Below the pieces are notes generated by a model that had not been told where the DNA came from, did not search any database, and worked only from the letters and a program-made list of their open reading frames with translations. From NCBI GenBank assembly GCA_900547395.1, contig URGP01000012.1, positions 4,428 to 68,427 on the forward strand: a stretch of 64,000 nucleotides of DNA, written 5' to 3'. The translations under genes and the position numbers were made by a program. Shown piece after piece: positions 1 to 9,260 of the stretch (its first letter is position 1; every line of letters begins with the position of its first letter). The DNA comes from an uncultured Opitutales bacterium. Its GTDB lineage: Bacteria > Verrucomicrobiota > Verrucomicrobiia > Opitutales > Intestinicryptomonadaceae.

Positions 1-246
1 TCTCTTTGCCGCCGCCTGTGCGCGTTCGAGAGGCATTTCGTTTATGCTTATGATTTTTGCGGAGACTCCCTTGCCCGAAATTGAAATTCCGTTTGCGAAG
101 TCGGCGTCGAGCGCGCCTATTACGGCTTTAAATGTAGAGCCGGTTTTTCCGCCTGCGGGATAGACGAACATTACAGACGGCGGTTTTGCAAACGCCGCAA
201 GAGGAATCAGAAGCAAAGCGGGAAGTATTTTTATAAATCGCGGCAT
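1..246 (-). CDS. Secreted PPC-type protein, N-terminal part only
   Basis: The first 82 codons of a protein that continues past the left edge of the window. It starts with a signal peptide: a basic start (MPRFIK), a leucine/alanine-rich core and a likely cleavage after AFA near residue 20. Immediately after comes a 'VYPAGGKTGSTFKAVIGA' stretch resembling the N-terminus of PPC-type (pre-peptidase C-terminal domain) proteins found beside DUF1501/DUF1549 genes in Planctomycetota and Verrucomicrobiota. The start lies one base beyond the stop of the DUF1501 gene, so the two are very probably co-transcribed. The family name rests on this short N-terminus and on the neighbours. Confidence 0.6.
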   Translation of the reverse strand, partial: MPRFIKILPALLLIPLAAFAKPPSVMFVYPAGGKTGSTFKAVIGALDADFANGISISGKGVSAKIISINEMPLERAQAAAKR

Positions 247-247
247 A

Positions 248-1609
248 TCAAATTTCCATAATTTCTGAAAGCATTCCGCCCGAATCTTTTTCGCCGACTT
301 CAGCGGGGACGACCTTCGCTACACAACCCGTCGGGTGGGGGAGAGGAGAATTTGTATCAACGCCCGCAAGCGCGTAAATGCTCGCGCTCAAATCCCATGG
401 ATATACGGGGCGTTCGACTACGTTTGAGCCTGTCTCGTCGGTCTTTCCGACAACGTTTCCGCCCTTGAAGCCGCCTCCTGCGACAAGCCAGCTGAATGCC
501 GCCCCGAAGTGGTTGCGCCCGCCCATCCAAGGGGTGTTATACATGATTTTTGGAGTTCTGCCGAACTCTCCGCCGAGCGTTACGATTGTTGTTTTTAGAA
601 GCCCGCGCTCATCGAGGTCGTTTATTAGCGCGGCGTAAGCCTTGTCGAGAGCGGGCAGAAGTGTTGACATCGCCTCAAAGTGCTTTTTGTGCGTGTCCCA
701 GCCGTGGAGCATTACGTTTACATAAGTCGCCCCAGCTTCGACAAGTCTTCGCGCAAGCAGGAGCTGCTGTCCGTAGTACTTTTCGGCTCCGCTTTTTGCC
801 GTTCCATAGGCTTCGCGAGTTTTTTGCGGCTCAAGCGACAAGTCGAAAGCCTTTTTCCCGTTGCCTGCCAGCATTGAAAACGCCGTCTGCCGCTGGGAGT
901 CCGTGTTTTGCATTTCCTGCGTGGGAAGTTCGGCAAGATTGTCGAGGGCTGAAAGCAAGTCTCTGCGCGATTGTATGCGCAGCGCGTCGTTTTTTAATTT
1001 CGATGGGCGGGGCTTTTTCTTGTTTTCAAGCTCCAAATCCGCGCGCGAAATTATGCCCGACGCCGCAAACGATCTTCCGCTTTCGCCTATAAATCCTGAT
1101 TCGTCAAACCTTGAATAGGGATCCATGATTGAGATGAATGCGGGAAGATCCGCTCCCGATTTTCTTGCGACTTTTGATGAAATGATTGAGCCCATCGAAG
1201 GGTACACCAATTCCCCGCCTGCGGGAACACCCGAAAGCATCATGTAGGTTGAAACTTCGTGCGAGTTGTCCTTGTGGGTCATTCCGCGAATGATTGAATA
1301 TTTGTCGGCGCACTTAGCGGTAAGCGGCATTGTTTGGGAAATTACTATGCCGTCAACATTGGTCGGGCATATTTTCGTATATGGGCCGATTATTCCGCTT
1401 GCGGCTTCGGGCTTTGGGTCGAAGGTGTCGATGTGGCAGGGGCCTCCCGCAAGGAAAATTGAAATTACCGCCTTTGCCTTGGGCGTTTGCCTAGGGGCGT
1501 CCATCGCCAAAAGAGACGGGCTTAAAAGGCGGTTTAGTGCAAGCCCCGCCGCCGTCACCGCGCCGAATTTAATGAAATCGCGGCGCGAGCATAAATATTG
1601 GGTGTTCAT
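248..1609 (-). CDS. DUF1501 family secreted protein (Tat substrate)
   Basis: A 453-residue protein with a twin-arginine signal at residues 9-16 (RRDFIKFG) and an Ala/Leu-rich core, so it should be exported folded through Tat. The body matches DUF1501: 'GGPCHIDTFDPKP' near residue 55, 'GWDTHKKHF' near 305 and 'LGGEFGRTPKI' near 347. The family has an alkaline-phosphatase/sulfatase-like fold. Its reaction is unknown, and it is strongly associated with DUF1549 proteins, as here, where the DUF1549 gene lies 14 bases upstream. The operon order is DUF1549, DUF1501, PPC-type. No substrate can be inferred from this window. Confidence 0.92.
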   Translation of the reverse strand: MNTQYLCSRRDFIKFGAVTAAGLALNRLLSPSLLAMDAPRQTPKAKAVISIFLAGGPCHIDTFDPKPEAASGIIGPYTKICPTNVDGIVISQTMPLTAKCADKYSIIRGMTHKDNSHEVSTYMMLSGVPAGGELVYPSMGSIISSKVARKSGADLPAFISIMDPYSRFDESGFIGESGRSFAASGIISRADLELENKKKPRPSKLKNDALRIQSRRDLLSALDNLAELPTQEMQNTDSQRQTAFSMLAGNGKKAFDLSLEPQKTREAYGTAKSGAEKYYGQQLLLARRLVEAGATYVNVMLHGWDTHKKHFEAMSTLLPALDKAYAALINDLDERGLLKTTIVTLGGEFGRTPKIMYNTPWMGGRNHFGAAFSWLVAGGGFKGGNVVGKTDETGSNVVERPVYPWDLSASIYALAGVDTNSPLPHPTGCVAKVVPAEVGEKDSGGMLSEIMEI

Positions 1610-1623
1610 TTTTTAGCCTTGCG

Positions 1624-3552
1624 TTAGAGTTTAAATAGAAATTCCTTTGTGTTTATTAGCGCCCAAGCGATGTCTTTTAAGCCTTCGTAAGTCGTTTTTG
1701 CGTTTTCTTCCAAATATTTTTTTGACACATCGAGCTCTTTTTGTGTGGGAAATCTTGTAAGAAAAGTCAAATAAAGGGTTGTTATTTTTTTGTGCGGCGG
1801 AATTGGCTGTTTTGCGAGGTCTTTTAAAAATTGCGACTTGTCGAGCTTTGAATTTATGTTTGAAGAGCCGAGCAAGTGCAAAATCTGCTGCATGGAAAGC
1901 TTGTTTGAGCGGTCGTTTAGGTGCGACGAATTTCTGCCAGGTTTCCCAAACAGGGTTAAAAACGGGTTTGAAACACTGCCGTCGTGCAGTTGGATTGCCC
2001 TGAAATCTTCGGGCCAGAACGCGTAGGGTTCGGGCGTTATGCTTTTAAACGGCTGGTAAACTCCGAAAATTCCGCTAATTATGTCGTTTAAGCTCTCCGC
2101 GTCAAGCCGCGCGGGAATGTGGCGCGAAAACAGGGTGTCGTCATTTGCGTTTGATGGATTTGTGCGGCTTGAGCGCGAGTAGGCGTCAGACAAAAATATT
2201 TCCTTAAATACCGCCTTTAAGTCGTAGCCCGATTTTACGAAGACGTCTTCAAGATATTTTTCAAGTTTAGGGTTTGACGAAATTTTGTTTGGGCGCAGGT
2301 CGTCGGCAGGGTTTGTAATTCCCGCGCCGAAAATCCAGTGCCAAATCCTGTTTACGGCGATTTTCGCAAAGTACGGATTTTTCTCGTCGGTAAGCCATTT
2401 TACGAAGGCTTCGCGCGGGTCTTTTCCTTCTTCCGAAGTTATTTTTTCGCCGAATATTTGAAATTCTTGGGGATTTTTGCCGGGTATGTCAAAGGTCAGT
2501 ATTTCCTCTTTCCATTCCTTTGATTTTTTAAACGACAGGTGCTTGAAAATTGCGGCGAACTTTTTGCCGTCCTCTTCCGTCCATGATTCTTCGGGGTGGG
2601 GGTGGCATTTGACACAGTTTGTACGCACTCCCATGAATACGAGGGCGGCGGCTTCGGCAAAATTTTCCGCGTTCTTTTCGTTTACTGCTCTATAAAAATT
2701 CACGGGCGGATTTTTGAAGTTGCTTCCTGACGAAAGCAGCATTTCCCGCGCCAAAATGTCATATGGAACGCCGATTTCAAGCGAATCTCTTATCCAAGTG
2801 TGGTAAGCTTGCGCGGCGTTTGGCCAGAGGTTGCTTGGAAATTCGCTTTTTATGCGCATAACATCGGAAAGGCGCATTGAAAGCATATCCAAAAATTCGG
2901 GTGAACCAATAACTTTATTAACCGCCTTTTCGCGCTTTGCCTTGTCTTGGCTCTTCAAAAAATCTTCGGCTGTTTTTGCGTCAGGCAGAAGCCCCGTTGC
3001 GTCAAGGTAAAGCCGCCTTAAAAATTCGCCGTCGGAACATTTTTCGGAGGGTTCAACTTCGCAAATTTCCAGATTTTCGTTTATGAATGTATCGATTTTT
3101 GACAGCGGACGCGGAGTTGCCTTTTTTGCTTTATTCGATTTTTTTACAGAGGTCTTTGGAGTTTCGTTTTTTGCGTAAAATGCCGCAGAGGCAAATGTCC
3201 TTTCATGCGAGGCGTTCAGCGTGTGAAACCCCGCCTTTTTTGCCGTAATTGCGCCGTTTTCGATTTCCAAGTCCGCACTTGGTTTGATTTTTGCTGTGCT
3301 TGTAATGTCTTGCGGAGGGCTTCCGTCTTTAAAATGGGCGGTGATTGTAATTTTAGACGGAGTACCCACAGTTAAAAGATTTTCTTTTGCCTCGATTTCA
3401 AGGCGCAGAATGTTTGATTTTTTTTCGGATTTTGCGCCGTTTTGATTTTCGCCCAAATTATTCTTTTGCGCGAACAAAGAGGCTTCGGGGCATACCGCGA
3501 CGGTCGCCATCGATATTCCGAAAAAAATCCCCCTGAATGCTTTTTTCAACAT
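1624..3552 (-). CDS. DUF1549/DUF1553 secreted protein with Ig-like domain
   Basis: A 642-residue exported protein. Residues 1-28 form a signal peptide. Residues about 50-128 look like a bacterial Ig-like (Big_2-type) domain. DUF1549 covers roughly 150-330 ('LYLDATGLLPDA' near 181) and DUF1553 about 390-640 ('NRIWHWIFGAGI'). A CVKCH motif at 313-317 has the CxxCH form of a c-type heme site, a common feature of this family. No separate cytochrome domain precedes the DUF1549 region, which makes the protein fairly short for the family. First gene of the DUF1549-DUF1501-PPC unit. The biochemical role of the family is not established. Confidence 0.9.
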   Translation of the reverse strand: MLKKAFRGIFFGISMATVAVCPEASLFAQKNNLGENQNGAKSEKKSNILRLEIEAKENLLTVGTPSKITITAHFKDGSPPQDITSTAKIKPSADLEIENGAITAKKAGFHTLNASHERTFASAAFYAKNETPKTSVKKSNKAKKATPRPLSKIDTFINENLEICEVEPSEKCSDGEFLRRLYLDATGLLPDAKTAEDFLKSQDKAKREKAVNKVIGSPEFLDMLSMRLSDVMRIKSEFPSNLWPNAAQAYHTWIRDSLEIGVPYDILAREMLLSSGSNFKNPPVNFYRAVNEKNAENFAEAAALVFMGVRTNCVKCHPHPEESWTEEDGKKFAAIFKHLSFKKSKEWKEEILTFDIPGKNPQEFQIFGEKITSEEGKDPREAFVKWLTDEKNPYFAKIAVNRIWHWIFGAGITNPADDLRPNKISSNPKLEKYLEDVFVKSGYDLKAVFKEIFLSDAYSRSSRTNPSNANDDTLFSRHIPARLDAESLNDIISGIFGVYQPFKSITPEPYAFWPEDFRAIQLHDGSVSNPFLTLFGKPGRNSSHLNDRSNKLSMQQILHLLGSSNINSKLDKSQFLKDLAKQPIPPHKKITTLYLTFLTRFPTQKELDVSKKYLEENAKTTYEGLKDIAWALINTKEFLFKL

Positions 3553-3632
3553 AGTGTGTTTGTCAAAATAAAACGTCCGATTTCTAAAAAAGTTTCATTT
3601 TATTTTAAAAATCAATTTTGAAATGGCAACAC

Positions 3633-3661
3633 AAAAAACGCCGCAATTTTTTCTTGCGGCG
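3633..3661 (-). terminator. Rho-independent terminator after the purE-queF unit
   Basis: A perfect 8-bp stem (3639-3646 with 3654-3661, CGCCGCAA/TTGCGGCG) with a 7-nt loop is followed on the minus strand by six T (3633-3638). It lies 22 bases after the stop of the secreted hypothetical gene and separates it from the DUF1549 gene. Confidence 0.85.
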
Positions 3662-3683
3662 TGAAATAGAAATTTGCGCTTTC

Positions 3684-4628
3684 TTATTTTTCCGCGCCGC
3701 GTCGCGCTATGGAAATAAGCATATCGGCTACAAAGCCCTGGTTTTGCCCGAAATTGGCGAGCATAAATTTGCCGTCTTTTTCGATTATGAACGCGGCGTC
3801 ATAGGAGTTTATTTTGCCGTCTTTTTCGCGCGTGAACACGATGACATAAGCTTCATCGAACTTTGCGATGAATTTAAACTTTTTATGGTATGTTATGTAT
3901 TCTTTAAGCGCGTCTTTCTGTTCGTCCAAAGTCATTGAAAGATATTGCGCGGTATAGACTTCTCTCGATTTAGGCGTCATTATTTCAGCGTATGCGGGCA
4001 GGTTAAGCCTGTAAAATTCAGCCTGCGCTTCCTTGTAAAATTTCAGCACGGGCAAGTCCGCGTTTTTGCCGTTTGATATGTCGATAAATTCGATGTCCGA
4101 AAAGAACGGCTCGTTGTTTGAACGCGATGGATTGGCGTTTCTCACCGATTCGGACAGTATTGAAATAAGGTTGTTTTTTGCGGATACGTCCCACTTCCAA
4201 ATTCCGCCGTCGAGTTTTAAGGCAAAGTAGTTCATGTCGGGGCGCAGCTTGCTTTCGGGGCTTTTGAAGAAAGCCAGGGCGTCGCTTTTGGGATTCCAAA
4301 AAACGCAGTTTGTTATCAGAGCCTTTTTGGGGTCGCCAAGTCTTTTTAAAAATGATTTTGCCTTCTTTATGTCCTTTGGGTCCAAGATGTGGTTGTCGAA
4401 ATTTTCCGTCTGGTTTAAGATTGCAAAAAGGGCGTCCTTTATCGCGCGGTTTGCGTTCGGATTTTCAAAATTGGCGCGGGACAGGGTTATCGAATTTTTG
4501 GACACCACGTCTTTTGAGTCGATTTTCAAGACGTACGGGAATGCGTAGCTTTCCGCCGTTATTTTTTCCGCGTATGAAAGTGAAAAGGGAAGGGCGAGCA
4601 AAAAAATCATCAAGGTTTTCAGTTTCAT
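3684..4628 (-). CDS. Secreted protein of unknown function
   Basis: A 314-residue protein that I do not recognise. Residues 1-20 form a clear signal peptide (MKLKTLMIFLLALPFSLSYA), and no further membrane segment is visible, so it is probably periplasmic. The rest is mixed alpha/beta and rich in Lys, Asp and Asn, with no cysteine-rich or catalytic signature I can name. The C-terminal part ('AYVIVFTREKDGKINSYDAAFIIEKDGKFMLAN', around residues 260-295, given only in outline) resembles a small beta-sheet lumazine-binding/SnoaL-type lipocalin-like fold, but this is a guess. It starts 2 bases after the queF stop and ends before a strong terminator, so it is the last gene of the purE-queF transcript. 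Confidence 0.8.
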   Translation of the reverse strand: MKLKTLMIFLLALPFSLSYAEKITAESYAFPYVLKIDSKDVVSKNSITLSRANFENPNANRAIKDALFAILNQTENFDNHILDPKDIKKAKSFLKRLGDPKKALITNCVFWNPKSDALAFFKSPESKLRPDMNYFALKLDGGIWKWDVSAKNNLISILSESVRNANPSRSNNEPFFSDIEFIDISNGKNADLPVLKFYKEAQAEFYRLNLPAYAEIMTPKSREVYTAQYLSMTLDEQKDALKEYITYHKKFKFIAKFDEAYVIVFTREKDGKINSYDAAFIIEKDGKFMLANFGQNQGFVADMLISIARRGAEK

Positions 4629-4630
4629 TT

Positions 4631-5056
4631 TTATTCCTTTTTTCCGTGTTCGGCGTTGACTTTTATCGCGATGCCGCCTCTTGCATTGAAAATGCCTTCA
4701 ACTTCGCACCAGTGCGGCTGCATTGCCGAAACCAAGTCGTTTAAAATGACATTTACCACATGTTCATGGAAGCATCCCTCGTTTCGGAAACTCCAAAGGT
4801 AGAATTTAAGCGACTTGCTTTCCACAATCTTTTCGTTCGGGATATAGCGGATTGTGATTTTTGCGAAGTCGGGCTGTCCTGTAATGGGGCAAAGGCAGGT
4901 AAATTCGTCTGTCGTAAGCTCGACGGCGTATTTGCGGTTTTTGTCGCGGTTTGGGAATGTTTCGAGAATTTTGGAGGGCTTGTTCAGCTTTTTGCCAAGC
5001 AGTTTCAAGCCAAATTCATTTTTCTTTGATTTTCTTTCCGACGTTGATTTTGCCAT
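4631..5056 (-). CDS. queF: NADPH-dependent preQ0 reductase (7-cyano-7-deazaguanine reductase)
   Basis: QueF reduces preQ0 to preQ1 in queuosine synthesis, which modifies the wobble base of GUN-anticodon tRNAs. The short, single-domain (YkvM) form is seen here. The catalytic Cys lies in 'LCPITGQPDFA' (Cys56 of the 141-residue protein), and the substrate-binding Glu in 'VESKSLK' is followed by 'SFRNEGCFHE'. The frame is open further upstream, but the ATG at 5056 removes overlap with purE and leaves a one-base gap, so it is preferred. No queC/queD/queE is in this window. Confidence 0.95.
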   Translation of the reverse strand: MAKSTSERKSKKNEFGLKLLGKKLNKPSKILETFPNRDKNRKYAVELTTDEFTCLCPITGQPDFAKITIRYIPNEKIVESKSLKFYLWSFRNEGCFHEHVVNVILNDLVSAMQPHWCEVEGIFNARGGIAIKVNAEHGKKE

Positions 5057-5057
5057 A

Positions 5058-5555
5058 TTAGTCTTCAAATTTTGCGGATAGAACTTCTTGCGTCTGCCTT
5101 TCCCTGAACTCAATCAGGGTTTTGCGCCTGTCGGCGTTTGAAAGCGCGAGGATTTGCAGTGCCGCGACTGCGGCGTTTACCGCCCCCGCCTTGCCGATTG
5201 CAAAAGTCATTACGGGAACGCCTCTCGGCATTTGGACTGTTGAAAGAAGCGAATCCAAGCCGTCTAATGCCCAGCCTTTCATGGGAACTCCCAAGATGGG
5301 AAGATGCGTTTGCGAGGCCAGGACGCCCGCAAGGTGCGCGGCGCCTCCCGCGGCTGCAATGATTACCTTTACCCCGCGCCCTTCCGCAGTGCGGGCAAGC
5401 TCTTCCGCCTTTGCGGGCGTGCGGTGTGCAGAGGCTATTGCGCGGTCGTAGGCAATGCCTAAATTGTCGAGGGTTTTGGCGCAGTGCTGCATTGTTTCCC
5501 AATCGCTTTTGCTGCCCATTATAATGAGGACTTCAGGATTTTTTTCGTTTAACAT
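5058..5555 (-). CDS. purE: N5-carboxyaminoimidazole ribonucleotide mutase
   Basis: PurE class I converts N5-CAIR to CAIR in purine synthesis. Signature motifs are 'MGSKSDWETM' near the N-terminus, 'SAHRTP' and the glycine-rich 'AAAGGAAHLAGVLAS', followed by 'PILGVPM'. The ATG at 5555 gives 165 residues, the usual length. A 13-codon upstream extension is open but has no family match. First gene of the purE-queF-unknown unit. Its promoter should lie in 5556-5676, shared divergently with trkA. Confidence 0.96.
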   Translation of the reverse strand: MLNEKNPEVLIIMGSKSDWETMQHCAKTLDNLGIAYDRAIASAHRTPAKAEELARTAEGRGVKVIIAAAGGAAHLAGVLASQTHLPILGVPMKGWALDGLDSLLSTVQMPRGVPVMTFAIGKAGAVNAAVAALQILALSNADRRKTLIEFRERQTQEVLSAKFED

Positions 5556-5676
5556 GGGGCTTATTTTTAAATCAAAGGCGATGTTTGCAAGCAAAATAAT
5601 CCGCTTTTGCGGGTCAAATAAAAAGCTTTTCTTAACGGAGTTTCTTTGATAGGTTAAAACGCAAATTTTTTATAAA

Positions 5677-7029
5677 ATGAAAATTGTAATAGTAGGCGCA
5701 GGCGAAGTCGGCAGGTATTTATCCCAGCTTTTGAGCGAGAGGGACGACGACGTAACTTTGATAGAAACTTCCGAAGAGACGGCTTTGAGCCTCGAAGAAG
5801 AGCAGGACGTGCGCGTGGTTGCGGGAAACGGAGCTTCCGCAAAAGTGTTGAAAAGCGCGGGCGCGGGCTCTTGCGACTTCTTTTTGGCGATGACATCGCA
5901 CGACCAGATAAACATAGTTGCCTGCGCGATAGCAAGCAAGCTCGGCGCAAAATTCACCGCCGCCAGAATTCACGACCAGGTTTACGCCGACAATTCCGTT
6001 TTAAACTATCAGGACTATTTCAACATCGACTACCTTTTAAATCCCGAGGCTCTTTGCGCGGTGGAATTTGCCAAGGCGATACGCAATCCCGAGCGCGTTG
6101 CGGTCGAAGATTTCGCGAGGGGGGAAATCGAAGTGCAGAGGGTTGAAGTCGCGGCGGAGTCGAAACTTCTCGGCAAGCCTTTGCGCGATATAAAATTTCC
6201 CGATGAAATGAGGGTCGGCTACGTTCAGCGCGGCGGCAAAATGTTTATCGCCACTGCCGACACCAAACTTTGCGAGGGCGACATTGTGACAGTTTTGGGC
6301 TCTTCCCGAAATCTTTTTGAGAAAAGCAGAATTTTCACGGGCGAAAAATCGCTCCCGAAAACAAGCGTCGTGATTTACGGCGCAACCGACATCGCAATTT
6401 CTCTTGCGAGGCTTTTGTCGCATCCGCGCTTTCAAGTAAGGATTATCGAGCCCGACTTGAATTTGTGCAAGTCCATTGCTGAAAATTTTCCGAAAATAAC
6501 GGTTATAAACGGCACGGCAACCTCTCTTAAACTGTTGGAAGAAGAAGACATAGGAGACGCCGACTACTTCGTCGCCTGCACGCGCGACGACGAGGAAAAC
6601 ATCATGACCGGGCTTCAAGCTAAAAAACTCGGCGTAAAGCACATTCACCTTACCATAAACAAGCCCGACTACGAAGCTGTTTTAAGCAATATGTCTGAAA
6701 TCATGGGGCTTGACTTGGTGCTTTCTCCGCGAAGAGTGACGGCGTCCGAAATTTTCAGGTATCTTTCAAAGGAAAAGTACGCGAAAGTCGGCAAGCTTGA
6801 CGATGAAAACGTCGAGCTTATCGAAGTCAGGGTTTCGGAAAACAGCAAGTGCGCGGGCAAGAGAATATTCGAGGCAAACCTGCCCCACGGCTGCATAATC
6901 GCCGCTTTGATGCACAAAAACACTTCAAAAGTTCCATCCGCAAACGATGTCATAAGCGCGGGGGACAGGCTGATTGCAATATCTTCCAAAGAGAACGTCA
7001 AAAAATTGGTCTCTCTTCTGGTGGGCTGA
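5677..7029 (+). CDS. trkA: Trk potassium uptake regulator TrkA
   Basis: A cytosolic 450-residue regulatory subunit of Trk K+ transporters with two RCK units. The first has a Rossmann motif at residues 6-12 (GAGEVGR) and a TrkA-C domain around 140-220. The second starts near residue 230 with 'IYGATDIAISLARLL', where the canonical GxGxxG is degenerate, and ends with a second TrkA-C domain ('KCAGKRIFEANLPHG'). It is three bases upstream of trkH, its membrane partner, and is the first gene of a seven-gene plus-strand operon. Confidence 0.95.
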   Translation: MKIVIVGAGEVGRYLSQLLSERDDDVTLIETSEETALSLEEEQDVRVVAGNGASAKVLKSAGAGSCDFFLAMTSHDQINIVACAIASKLGAKFTAARIHDQVYADNSVLNYQDYFNIDYLLNPEALCAVEFAKAIRNPERVAVEDFARGEIEVQRVEVAAESKLLGKPLRDIKFPDEMRVGYVQRGGKMFIATADTKLCEGDIVTVLGSSRNLFEKSRIFTGEKSLPKTSVVIYGATDIAISLARLLSHPRFQVRIIEPDLNLCKSIAENFPKITVINGTATSLKLLEEEDIGDADYFVACTRDDEENIMTGLQAKKLGVKHIHLTINKPDYEAVLSNMSEIMGLDLVLSPRRVTASEIFRYLSKEKYAKVGKLDDENVELIEVRVSENSKCAGKRIFEANLPHGCIIAALMHKNTSKVPSANDVISAGDRLIAISSKENVKKLVSLLVG

Positions 7030-7032
7030 AAA

Positions 7033-8511
7033 ATGAACTACTCAATAATATTCAAGCTGCTTTCAATCATATTTGCGACCATTTCAGTCGCATTCGGGGC
7101 GGCTTTGTGCGTTTCCATGTATTATTCTGAAAACGCGGTTGAGGCGGGGGCGTACGAATCTTGGATTGCGTCTGTTGCAATCGCCGTGGTTTTCAGCGCG
7201 ATATTTTATTTGCCCGCAAGAAATTCGTCAAAAAAGATATTCAGAAAAGAAGCCTTGTGCGTTGTAGGGCTTGGGTGGATTTTATGCTCGATTTTGGGTT
7301 CTACGCCATATCTATTGATTTTAAATTGCGGTTTTGCGGACGCTTTTTTCGAGTCTGTGAGCGGATTTACGTCAACGGGGGCGAGCGTTTTCGGCAATGT
7401 GGAGTCTTTCCCCAAAAGCATTTTGTTTTGGAGGGCGTTAACCCAGTGGATAGGAGGCTTGGGCGTCGTCATTTTCTTCGTCGCGCTCTTGTCGTCTCTT
7501 GGCACGGGTGCAAAGGCGATTTATTTGAGCGAGTCGAACAGGGACGCCTCCATGATTGAAGGCGAAAGGCTGCAAAGCAAGGTTTTCAGGATAATAGCCT
7601 TGTATGTCGGCTTGTCGGCTCTCTGCTGTTTTGCCTACTATATTGCAAAAATGCCGATGTTCGAGGCTGTTTGTCACATGATGACGACGGTTTCGACAGG
7701 CGGATTCAGCGTTAAAAACAACAGCTTTTCGGCTTACCCGTCTGTTTCAATCAAATGGATTGCCATTGTTTTCATGTTTATAGGCGGTATGAATTTCGCC
7801 GTCATAATAATGATTTTAAAAGGCAAGTTCAGGGAAGTCTTGCAAAACAGCGAGCTCAAAGTCTATGCCGCGATAGTTTTGATGCTGGCTGCCGGCATAT
7901 TTTTATCCACGGCGGATTTCGGGCATTTCGGCTTTGCGAAACTGTTTAAAAATATGACCGATTCAATGTTTACGGTCGTTTCAATAATAACTTCAACGGG
8001 ATTTGCCGACATCGACTACCAGACGTGGCTTCCCATCACGCACGTTTTGGTTTTCTTTATGTTTGTGACGGGAGCTTGTTCGGGTTCGACTTCGGGAGGG
8101 CTGAAAATTTTCAGGGCTCTTGCGCTTGTAAAAATCGGCTTAAACGATATTGAAAAGTCGTTTAGGCCCAACGTCGTGCGGTTGGTGCGTATGAACGGAA
8201 AGGCAATGTCCGATTCGCAGGTGCGCGACATTTTGTCGTTTGTTTCGCTATATGCCGTAATTGCGATTTTGGGAATGATAATGCTTTCGGCAATGGAGCC
8301 TAAGATGTCTTTTGGCGGATGCCTTTCCACGGTTGTTTCCGCAATATCGAACATAGGTCCCGGGCTTAACGAGACTTCGCCGACGCAGACATTCGGTTTT
8401 TTAAGCCCTTCATCCAAATTTTTGTTGTCGATAATAATGATTATGGGCAGGCTTGAATTTTATGCGGTTTTGGCTCTTTTCATGCCTTCGCTATGGAGAA
8501 ATTTCAAATGA
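7033..8511 (+). CDS. trkH: Trk potassium transporter, membrane subunit TrkH
   Basis: A 492-residue polytopic inner-membrane protein. The four selectivity-filter loops of the Trk/Ktr/HKT superfamily can be seen in order: 'GFTSTGASVF', 'TTVSTGGFS', 'ITSTGFADIDY' and 'SNIGPGLNETSP', each with the conserved Gly. A 'GACSGSTSGGLK' segment lies between the third and fourth. Ten or so hydrophobic helices surround these. It is directly downstream of trkA and overlaps pdxJ by four bases. Confidence 0.95.
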   Translation: MNYSIIFKLLSIIFATISVAFGAALCVSMYYSENAVEAGAYESWIASVAIAVVFSAIFYLPARNSSKKIFRKEALCVVGLGWILCSILGSTPYLLILNCGFADAFFESVSGFTSTGASVFGNVESFPKSILFWRALTQWIGGLGVVIFFVALLSSLGTGAKAIYLSESNRDASMIEGERLQSKVFRIIALYVGLSALCCFAYYIAKMPMFEAVCHMMTTVSTGGFSVKNNSFSAYPSVSIKWIAIVFMFIGGMNFAVIIMILKGKFREVLQNSELKVYAAIVLMLAAGIFLSTADFGHFGFAKLFKNMTDSMFTVVSIITSTGFADIDYQTWLPITHVLVFFMFVTGACSGSTSGGLKIFRALALVKIGLNDIEKSFRPNVVRLVRMNGKAMSDSQVRDILSFVSLYAVIAILGMIMLSAMEPKMSFGGCLSTVVSAISNIGPGLNETSPTQTFGFLSPSSKFLLSIIMIMGRLEFYAVLALFMPSLWRNFK

Positions 8512-9260
8512 AAAACAGTGTTAAATTAGGAGTGAACATAGACCATGGCGCGACTCTGCGCCAGGCGCGCTATCGCGATGTCGGCGCAAATTCCAAAATC
8601 GTGGTAGAACCCGACATTTTGGAGCTTGCCCGACTTGCCCAAAAGGGCGGCGCAGATTCCATCACAGCCCATTTGCGCGAGGACCGCAGGCACATGACGG
8701 ACGCAGATTTGTTTAATTTGCGCGAGAATATTTCAGTGCCTCTTAACATGGAGATGGCTTGCGCGGAAGGCGTATTGAAAGTCGCCTTGAAAGTACGCCC
8801 CGACTACGCCTGCTTGGTTCCCGAAAACCGTTTGGAGGTCACCACAGAGGGCGGTTTGGACGTCGTTTTGCACCGCGCAAAAGTTTCTGAAACCGTTTCC
8901 GCGCTATCTGATATCGGCGTCGTCTGCTCGCTTTTCATCGACCCCGACTTCAAGCAGATAGAAACGGCAAAGGAAATAGGCTCTCCCGTAATAGAACTGC
9001 ATACGGGGGCGTACGCGAACGCATGGGGAAACCCTAAAAAATTTGAAGAGGAGTTTTTGCGGATAAAAAACGCGGTGGAATTTGCAAGGTCTATTGGCTT
9101 GACCGTCAACGCAGGGCACGGCTTAAACTATGTTAATGTTTCCAAAATCGTTGCCTTGGGCGGGTTTAACGAGCTTAACATAGGCCATACGATAGTTTCA
9201 CAGGCTCTTGTTTGCGGATTTGAAGAGGCGGTGCGCCGAATGAAGGAGCTTCTTAAATAA
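8508..9260 (+). CDS. pdxJ: Pyridoxine 5'-phosphate synthase
   Basis: PdxJ condenses 1-deoxyxylulose 5-phosphate with 3-amino-2-oxopropyl phosphate to make PNP in the DXP-dependent vitamin B6 pathway. 'GVNIDHGATLRQAR' at the N-terminus is diagnostic. 'SITAHLREDRRHM' and 'VNAGHGLNY' follow. The frame opens earlier (8493), but the ATG at 8508 is preceded by GGAG at 8495-8498 and overlaps the trkH stop as ATGA, which points to translational coupling. Length is 250 residues, normal for the family. Confidence 0.96.
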   Translation: MKNSVKLGVNIDHGATLRQARYRDVGANSKIVVEPDILELARLAQKGGADSITAHLREDRRHMTDADLFNLRENISVPLNMEMACAEGVLKVALKVRPDYACLVPENRLEVTTEGGLDVVLHRAKVSETVSALSDIGVVCSLFIDPDFKQIETAKEIGSPVIELHTGAYANAWGNPKKFEEEFLRIKNAVEFARSIGLTVNAGHGLNYVNVSKIVALGGFNELNIGHTIVSQALVCGFEEAVRRMKELLK